Assembly: GCA_027486345.1 (NCBI GenBank)
Contig: JAIXPH010000050.1
Span: 122,423 to 186,422 of the forward strand
Reading direction: 5' to 3'
Source of the DNA: Paracoccaceae bacterium
Lineage (GTDB): Bacteria > Pseudomonadota > Alphaproteobacteria > Rhodobacterales > Rhodobacteraceae
Length of the DNA: 64,000 nucleotides
Shown: piece after piece, positions 57,116 through 64,000 of the stretch
How the letters are laid out: every line of letters starts with the position of its first letter
How positions within the stretch are numbered: the first letter of the stretch is position 1
Notes under the pieces: generated by a model
What the model was told of the DNA's origin: nothing
Database searches by the model: none
The model's input: the letters and a program-made list of their open reading frames with translations, nothing else
Position numbers and translations under genes: made by a program

Positions 57116-57502
57116 CTAAACCTCGGTCTCAAGGCAATGGCGGCGGAAGGCTTTCTTCAGCATGTCCAGTTCCGCGCGCAGAAGATCCACCTCGGCGCGC
57201 AGGTCGTCTTCCATCGCGACGCCCGTGATCATGGTGAAATGATCCAGCGTCTCACCCGTGGCGCGGTCGCGGATCAGGAAGGTCTGCACGCCCTCGGTCA
57301 AGGCCGCGACGGGGATCGGCACGCGCACCGCCCAAAGGCCGGGCCGGTCGGGCAGGGCGGTGACGGTCAGTCCCGGCACCTCGGCCTCCAGATGCCGGAC
57401 CTCCAGCGCGGGTTGGGTGGCGGCGCCCGAAAGCTCCCCCTCCCACACGCCATTGCGGATGCGGGTGCGGGTCAGGGAGATGTGGTCCACGCTGTCTTTC
57501 AT
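57116..57502 (-). CDS. Uncharacterised 128-aa protein
   Basis: Not recognised. The N-terminal ~85 residues look like a beta domain (RTRIRNGVWEGELSG, LWAVRVPIPVAALTEG) and the C-terminus is a predicted coiled coil (DDLRAEVDLLRAELDMLKKAF). The ATG at 57502 has AAGGTGGGGG upstream; a GTG at 57511 is possible. It lies 10 nt after the upstream gene's stop and is presumably in one operon with it. The tetR stop is 3 nt away on the other strand. Confidence 0.75.
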   Translation of the reverse strand: MKDSVDHISLTRTRIRNGVWEGELSGAATQPALEVRHLEAEVPGLTVTALPDRPGLWAVRVPIPVAALTEGVQTFLIRDRATGETLDHFTMITGVAMEDDLRAEVDLLRAELDMLKKAFRRHCLETEV

Positions 57503-57512
57503 CGCCCCCACC

Positions 57513-58286
57513 TTACAATTCGGCGCGCGGACGGCGGCACAGGGTGACGTCGCGCAGGATGATCTGATTCATCGCGGGTCCTTCAAAAATCAAGTCAACC
57601 CACAGCTTTTCGATCCGCTTTTCATTGACCTTGGTATAGGCGAGGTCGAATTCCACCATCACCTCTTCCTCGTTCAGAGGCAATTCACGCACGATCTGTT
57701 CGACGTTGGGGCCGTGCTTGATGTTCAGCCGCGCGAAGATTTCCAGCGGCTTTTCCATTTCCACGATCACATCCAGCCGGATCAGGTGCCGCAGGCGCAG
57801 GCCCTGTGCGGCATCCGGGGGCAGGTCCAGCACCAGCGACAGGAATGAGCCGTCAAAGCGGAAGACGTCCATGCGCAGGCCAAACGGGGCCACATCCGAT
57901 TCGCGGGTGTTGCGGATCTGGCGGACGGTCAGCTCCGACCGGCGGCAGTCATGATAGACGGTGATTCCATCGCAGATCATGGATTTGCTGGCGACGGAGG
58001 CCATTCCCGGCACCGGAATCGGCCCGCGCCACAAATCCGGCCGCCAGGCCCAATCGCTGCCCATCGGCTTGCGGATCGGATTGCTGCCGATGATCGGCAA
58101 GGCCAACCGGTGCTCGGCCTGATGGATCACCCGGTCCAGTTGCCGCCGCATCGTGCGGGCTTGCGCGCGCCAGTTGCGCAGCGTTCCAAGGTCGACCGTG
58201 GCCGATGCCTCGGCCAAGCCTTGCCAGCGCCGCACCATGCGCTGCTGCAAAAACCGTTGGACCATGCCGTCTTTCCAGCCGGGCAT
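57513..58286 (-). CDS. DUF6478-like conserved protein
   Basis: 257 aa, no signal or membrane segment. RNWRAQARTMRRQLDRVIHQAE, the block RPDLWRGPIPVPGMASVASK, and DGSFLSLVLDLPPDAAQGL are conserved in Rhodobacterales proteins that I recall as DUF6478; that name is from memory. Predicted largely beta with an N-terminal helix. The ATG at 58286 with GGGAG was preferred over 58298. Confidence 0.7.
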   Translation of the reverse strand: MPGWKDGMVQRFLQQRMVRRWQGLAEASATVDLGTLRNWRAQARTMRRQLDRVIHQAEHRLALPIIGSNPIRKPMGSDWAWRPDLWRGPIPVPGMASVASKSMICDGITVYHDCRRSELTVRQIRNTRESDVAPFGLRMDVFRFDGSFLSLVLDLPPDAAQGLRLRHLIRLDVIVEMEKPLEIFARLNIKHGPNVEQIVRELPLNEEEVMVEFDLAYTKVNEKRIEKLWVDLIFEGPAMNQIILRDVTLCRRPRAEL

Positions 58287-58415
58287 GCCTGCTCCCATTC
58301 ACTGTTTACGCGGCAGAAACAATACCACGCCACCCCGCCGGATTATGGCGCGTTTCGGTTGCCAACTCAAAGCCGAAAAGAGAAAAATTGTGCGATTCTG
58401 CCAAGCTGCGGGGCA

Positions 58416-59018
58416 TCAACCTTGCGGCGCGGGGTTTGCTTTGACCAGTTCCGCCATGGCCCGCGCCAAGAGTTGCCGTCCGGCGGCCGCGTCCAAGGGC
58501 GCGCCTTCGGTGCCGGTGACCGACAGCATGACCAGCCGCCCCCGGATCGCGGCCACGGCGCGCCAATAGTCCCCCACAGCCCGATCACGGACTTGCATCG
58601 TGAAAATGCCGGCCTCGTCAAAGGCTTGCACCACCTGCACGTCGCGGGCGCGACCGTCGCGCGACAGCATCTTGCGCCCAGCGTCCGAGGTGAAGAAGGC
58701 GGCCAGCGCCGCATTGTCCTGTCCGATCCCCGCGCCAGAGCCGACCGGTCCCACCGACAGGGTCAGCAGGGCCGGGGTTTCGGTCACGCCCGCTGTGCAG
58801 CGCCCCATCAGCAGCACAAGGCTGTCCGCGCCTTCGCGGCTGGAGGATTCGTCGATGCAGTATCCCGCCGCAAGACCCACCTGCATCGATCCGCCCAACA
58901 CTTGGGCCTTGCGCCCCGCGCCATATCCCGCAACGCAGGCAGACAGCAGCAGGACCGCGCCGATCAGCGCGGGAAGCGGGCGGAAAACACCAGGGACAAC
59001 ACGACGGGGGCCGGTCAC
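58416..59018 (-). CDS. Lipoprotein of unknown function
   Basis: 200 aa. Lipobox LLLSAC after a hydrophobic stretch (PALIGAVLLLSAC) predicts lipid modification. The mature part has two further cysteines (GYCIDESSS and GRCTAG) and reads like the small family with NAALAAFFTSDAGRKMLSRDG and RLVMLSVTGTEG; no function recognised. GTG start at 59018 with AGGAGG 5 nt upstream. Divergent from accD, with a 210-nt gap in which I see no gene. Confidence 0.78.
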   Translation of the reverse strand: MTGPRRVVPGVFRPLPALIGAVLLLSACVAGYGAGRKAQVLGGSMQVGLAAGYCIDESSSREGADSLVLLMGRCTAGVTETPALLTLSVGPVGSGAGIGQDNAALAAFFTSDAGRKMLSRDGRARDVQVVQAFDEAGIFTMQVRDRAVGDYWRAVAAIRGRLVMLSVTGTEGAPLDAAAGRQLLARAMAELVKANPAPQG

Positions 59019-59228
59019 GCATACCTCCTGCAGCGGTGGGAAAAAGCACCACCCCGCAGGCATAGCGCGAGCGCGGGGCGCGCGTCCACTGTCCTGCCAT
59101 GGGCGGCTCTGGCGCGGCCACTCGTGTCGCGGTGGGACGGCGGGGTTTGCATTTCCCGTGCCTGCGGCTTATCTGTCTGACCCTGACCTCTGCCGTCTGA
59201 GCTTTGCCACCGAAGGGCCGTGCCTGAG

Positions 59229-60149
59229 ATGAACTGGATTTCCAACTACGTCCGTCCGAAGATCAACTCGCTCTTCTCCCGGCGCGAAGTGCCAGAGAAT
59301 CTGTGGACCAAGTGCCCCGAATGCGGAACCATGCTGTTCCACCGGGAACTGGCGCAGAACCAGAATGTCTGCACCTCCTGCGATCATCACATGGCGATCA
59401 GCCCGCGGGACCGGTTCAACGCGCTGTTCGACGGCGGCATCTTCACCGAGGTGAAGGTTCCCGAACCGCTGACCGATCCGCTGCATTTCCGCGATCAAAA
59501 GAAATACCCTGACCGGCTGAAGACCGCGCAGAAAACCACCGGCGAGAAAGAGGCGATGCTGGTGGTGGAGGGTGAGGTTGCCCGCACCCCCATCGTCGCC
59601 GTGGCGCAGGACTTTTCCTTCATGGCCGGGTCCATGGGGATGTATGTGGGCAACGCCATCATTGCGGCTGCCCAACGCGCCGTTGAGATGAAGCGCCCGA
59701 TGGTGCTGTTTTCCGCCGCAGGTGGGGCGCGCATGCAAGAGGGCATCCTGTCCCTGATGCAGATGCCCCGCACCACGGTGGCGGTGCAGATGCTGCGCGA
59801 GGCGGGCCTGCCCTATATCGTGGTGCTGACCCATCCCACCACCGGGGGCGTGACCGCCTCTTATGCCATGCTGGGCGACGTGCAGATTGCCGAACCCAAT
59901 GCGCTGATCTGCTTTGCCGGTCCCCGCGTGATCGAACAGACCATCCGCGAAAAGCTGCCCGAAGGGTTCCAGCGCGCGGAGTACTTGCTGGATCATGGCA
60001 TGCTGGACCGTGTGACCCATCGCAAGAACCTGCGCGAGGAACTGGTCACGATCATCCGCCTGCTGACCGGCCAACCGCCCGCGATCAAGGGCGAACTGAC
60101 TGCGCAAACCGTGCCCGAGGCCCCCATCGCGCTTGAGGCCAAGGCGTGA
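59229..60149 (+). CDS. accD: Acetyl-CoA carboxylase carboxyltransferase subunit beta
   Basis: Transfers the carboxyl group from biotin to acetyl-CoA, the first committed step of fatty acid synthesis, together with AccA. 306 aa: N-terminal zinc ribbon C29-C32-C48-C51 (CPECG and CTSCD) and the crotonase-like core with [22 protein letters not shown] and [12 protein letters not shown]. An in-frame GTG three codons upstream (59220) is an alternative start. The stop overlaps folC (GTGA). Confidence 0.96.
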   Translation: MNWISNYVRPKINSLFSRREVPENLWTKCPECGTMLFHRELAQNQNVCTSCDHHMAISPRDRFNALFDGGIFTEVKVPEPLTDPLHFRDQKKYPDRLKTAQKTTGEKEAMLVVEGEVARTPIVAVAQDFSFMAGSMGMYVGNAIIAAAQRAVEMKRPMVLFSAAGGARMQEGILSLMQMPRTTVAVQMLREAGLPYIVVLTHPTTGGVTASYAMLGDVQIAEPNALICFAGPRVIEQTIREKLPEGFQRAEYLLDHGMLDRVTHRKNLREELVTIIRLLTGQPPAIKGELTAQTVPEAPIALEAKA

Positions 60150-61417
60150 GCACCTACGGCTCGGACGCCGTCCTTGAACGGATGATGACCCTGCACCCCA
60201 AGGTCATCGACCTGACCTTGGACCGGGTGCATCGCCTGCTGGCCGCGCTGGGCAATCCGGAACGCGCCATCCCAACGGTGATCCATATCGCCGGGACCAA
60301 CGGCAAAGGATCGACCCAAGCCATGATCCGCGCGGGGCTGGAGTCCGGCGGTGACCGGGTGCACGCCTATACCTCGCCGCATCTGGCGCGCTTTCATGAG
60401 CGGATCCGTCTGGCAGGGGCGTTGATTTCTGAACCTGCGCTGACGGCCCTTTTGGATGAGTGCGTGGTCAAGAACGGCCCCGATGAGATCACTTTCTTTG
60501 AGATCACCACCTGCGTGGCCTTCCTCGCCTTTGCCCGCACCCCTGCGGATTGGACCCTGCTTGAGGTCGGGCTTGGCGGGCGGCTGGATGCGACCAATGT
60601 GGTGACTCCGCGCCTGTCGATCATCACGCCCGTGTCGATGGACCATGAGGCGTTTTTGGGCGACACCATCGCCAAGATTGCCTCGGAAAAGGCCGGGATC
60701 ATCAAGCGCGGCGTGCCGGTCATCGTCGGCCCCCAGCATCCCGACGGGCTTGAGGTGATCGAGTCGACAGCCGCCCGTCTGGGTGCTCCCGTGCTGGCCT
60801 TTGGTCAGCATTGGAACGTGTGGGAAGAGCGCGGGCGCATGATCTATCAGGATGAAAACGGCCTGTTGGATCTGCCGCTGCCGACCCTGCCCGGACCGCA
60901 TCAGATCCAGAACGCCGGGGCTGCGATCACTGCCCTGCGCTTCCTCGGGCGGGATGGCGCCGCCTGCGAGGCTGCGGTGACCCGCGCCGAATGGCCCGCC
61001 CGGATGCAGCGCCTGAAGCGTGGCCCGTTGGTGGACATTGCGCCGTCGGTCGAACTCTGGCTGGACGGCGGCCACAATCCCGCCGGGGGCGAGGCCGTGG
61101 CGGCCACGCTGGCCCGCATGCCCGCGCGGCCCACGCACCTGATCTGCGGGATGCTGAACACCAAAGATGTGACCGGCTACATGCGCCCCCTCGCCGGACA
61201 GGTCACGCGCCTGCATGCGGTGTCGATCCCCGGCGAAAAGAACACCCTGCCCGCCGAAGTCACCCGCGACGCCGCTGCGTCGGTGGGGATCGAGGCGGTG
61301 GCGGCGGAGTCGGTCGCTGCTGCGCTGGCAGATATTGTGGCAACAGATCCGAATGCCCGCGTGTTGATCTGCGGTTCGCTCTATCTGGCAGGGGCAATTC
61401 TGCGCGAGAACGGTTGA
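60146..61417 (+). CDS. folC: Bifunctional folylpolyglutamate/dihydrofolate synthase
   Basis: Adds glutamate to dihydropteroate and folates. 423 aa Mur-ligase-like: P-loop [69 protein letters not shown] in two parts, and [11 protein letters not shown] in the C-terminal domain. GTG start inside the accD stop; the accD-folC pair is conserved in many proteobacteria. Confidence 0.95.
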   Translation: MSTYGSDAVLERMMTLHPKVIDLTLDRVHRLLAALGNPERAIPTVIHIAGTNGKGSTQAMIRAGLESGGDRVHAYTSPHLARFHERIRLAGALISEPALTALLDECVVKNGPDEITFFEITTCVAFLAFARTPADWTLLEVGLGGRLDATNVVTPRLSIITPVSMDHEAFLGDTIAKIASEKAGIIKRGVPVIVGPQHPDGLEVIESTAARLGAPVLAFGQHWNVWEERGRMIYQDENGLLDLPLPTLPGPHQIQNAGAAITALRFLGRDGAACEAAVTRAEWPARMQRLKRGPLVDIAPSVELWLDGGHNPAGGEAVAATLARMPARPTHLICGMLNTKDVTGYMRPLAGQVTRLHAVSIPGEKNTLPAEVTRDAAASVGIEAVAAESVAAALADIVATDPNARVLICGSLYLAGAILRENG

Positions 61418-61430
61418 TCGCCCCCTCTTT

Positions 61431-61518
61431 CTCCGTTGCTCAAACATCCTGCGGGGGTCGGCCATCGGAATCGCCATCGGTCCAAGAACCGATGGTCGAC
61501 GGGGTGCAAAACCCCCGC
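61431..61518 (+). repeat. AAATATCC 3'-end element, copy 5 (after folC), diverged
   Basis: Box CGTTGCTCAAACATCC (61434-61449; AAACATCC instead of AAATATCC). A closing stem GCGGGGG/CCCCCGC (61451-61457 with 61512-61518) encloses the hairpin CCATCGGT/ACCGATGG. Begins 14 nt after the folC stop. Confidence 0.65.
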
Positions 61519-61536
61519 TGACGCCACCGGAGATGA

Positions 61537-63603
<2,067 letters not shown>

Positions 63604-63613
63604 TCCTTTGAGC

Positions 63614-63648
63614 GGGACGCCGCCAGACTTTCGGCGGTGTCCCGTTTC
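63614..63648 (+). terminator. Terminator of the dienoyl-CoA reductase gene
   Basis: 11-bp stem GGGACGCCGCC/GGCGGTGTCCC (63614-63624 with 63633-63643, one G-T pair), loop AGACTTTC, followed by GTTTCC. Confidence 0.8.
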
Positions 63649-63764
63649 CTTGCCTTCAACAGTCCGCCCAAAAACCGCGGATCGGTCCAAGACCCGCCGC
63701 GATGCTGCCCGAATTGGCGATCAATGATCGGTCATTCGACCTCATAGCTTGCCAGAGGGTAACA

Positions 63765-64000
63765 ATGGACCGACTGACGGAAATGGAAGCCTTTGCCACG
63801 GTCGTGGACCAAGGTGGCTTCACCGATGCGGCCAAGAAGATGGGAATTTCTAAATCGGCCGTGTCCAAACACGTGTCGGCTTTGGAGGCGCGCTTGGGGG
63901 CCCGCCTTTTGAACCGCACGACACGCCGCGTTTCACCCACCGAGATTGGTCTTGCCTATTACGACCGCGCCCGCCGCGTGCTGAACGACGCCGGAGAGGC
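63765..64000 (+). CDS. LysR family regulator, 5' part only
   Basis: 78 codons visible before the window ends. N-terminal winged HTH: MEAFATVVDQGGFTDAAKKM, GISKSAVSKHVSALEARLGARLL and NRTTRRVSPTEIG, which is the LysR DNA-binding domain. AGAGGG lies 6 nt before the ATG. LysR regulators often act on a neighbouring gene; the next gene is outside the window. Confidence 0.9.
   Translation, partial: MDRLTEMEAFATVVDQGGFTDAAKKMGISKSAVSKHVSALEARLGARLLNRTTRRVSPTEIGLAYYDRARRVLNDAGE

Overview
The window is a gene-dense, GC-rich stretch of an alphaproteobacterial chromosome, most likely Rhodobacterales (Rhodobacter/Paracoccus relatives). The support is a serC-type leader RNA, IalB, DUF2794 and DUF6478-like proteins, the A2M/PbpC pair, and a recurrent 3'-end element containing AAATATCC. 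No rRNA, tRNA, CRISPR array, prophage or transposase was seen. The two edge genes (serC at the left, a LysR regulator at the right) are cut.

Layout. 1-2.1 kb: divergent serC and serB (serine synthesis), with a structured leader RNA before serC. 2.2-9.6 kb: bacterial alpha-2-macroglobulin with an N-terminal PAN/Apple module, followed by pbpC. 9.8-12.3 kb: a soluble hybrid histidine kinase with two receivers. 12.5-15.7 kb: yaaA, recQ, yggT. 15.9-21.2 kb: a thioesterase-like protein, a family 25 glycosyltransferase, a UMF1-type MFS carrier, mepA, a phytase-esterase-like secreted protein and a queuosine-precursor transporter. 21.2-21.9 kb: an 18-codon ORF whose Shine-Dalgarno region is complementary to the whole 3' tail of 16S rRNA, a strong terminator, then arfB (ribosome rescue). 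22.1-25.1 kb: pncA-pncB (NAD salvage) and trhO.

25.2-38.3 kb is a carbohydrate island. An IclR regulator and an ABC ATPase lie divergent from a long, partly overlapping operon: sugar-binding protein, two permeases, GH36 alpha-galactosidase, DgoK, DgoA, an SMP-30 lactonase and GH42 beta-galactosidase. A convergent GH13 alpha-glucosidase follows. Together they suggest uptake of galactosides, hydrolysis in the cytoplasm and oxidative (De Ley-Doudoroff) galactose breakdown. The sugar dehydrogenase and galactonate dehydratase are not in the window.

38.4-49.7 kb: two MFS carriers, a DUF4424 protein, asd, a MuiA-like protein, beta-carbonic anhydrase, an M17 aminopeptidase, an NlpC/P60 hydrolase and DUF2794. 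50-57 kb: an asparaginase, IalB, rlmN, a translationally coupled AEC carrier-fghA-yaiI run, then a nitroreductase divergent from a 58-aa secreted peptide and a TetR gene, with three matching TetR-type palindromes between. 57-64 kb: two uncharacterised proteins, a lipoprotein, accD-folC, a 2,4-dienoyl-CoA reductase-like enzyme and the start of a LysR gene.

The most unusual signals are non-coding: a ~240-bp structured repeat present twice in opposite orientation (21.9 and 43.4 kb) with hairpin stems that differ but still pair; a five-copy 3'-end element always in the orientation of the gene it follows; and the 16S-complementary leader upstream of arfB. All functional names come from reading the sequence and recalling families; no database search was run.
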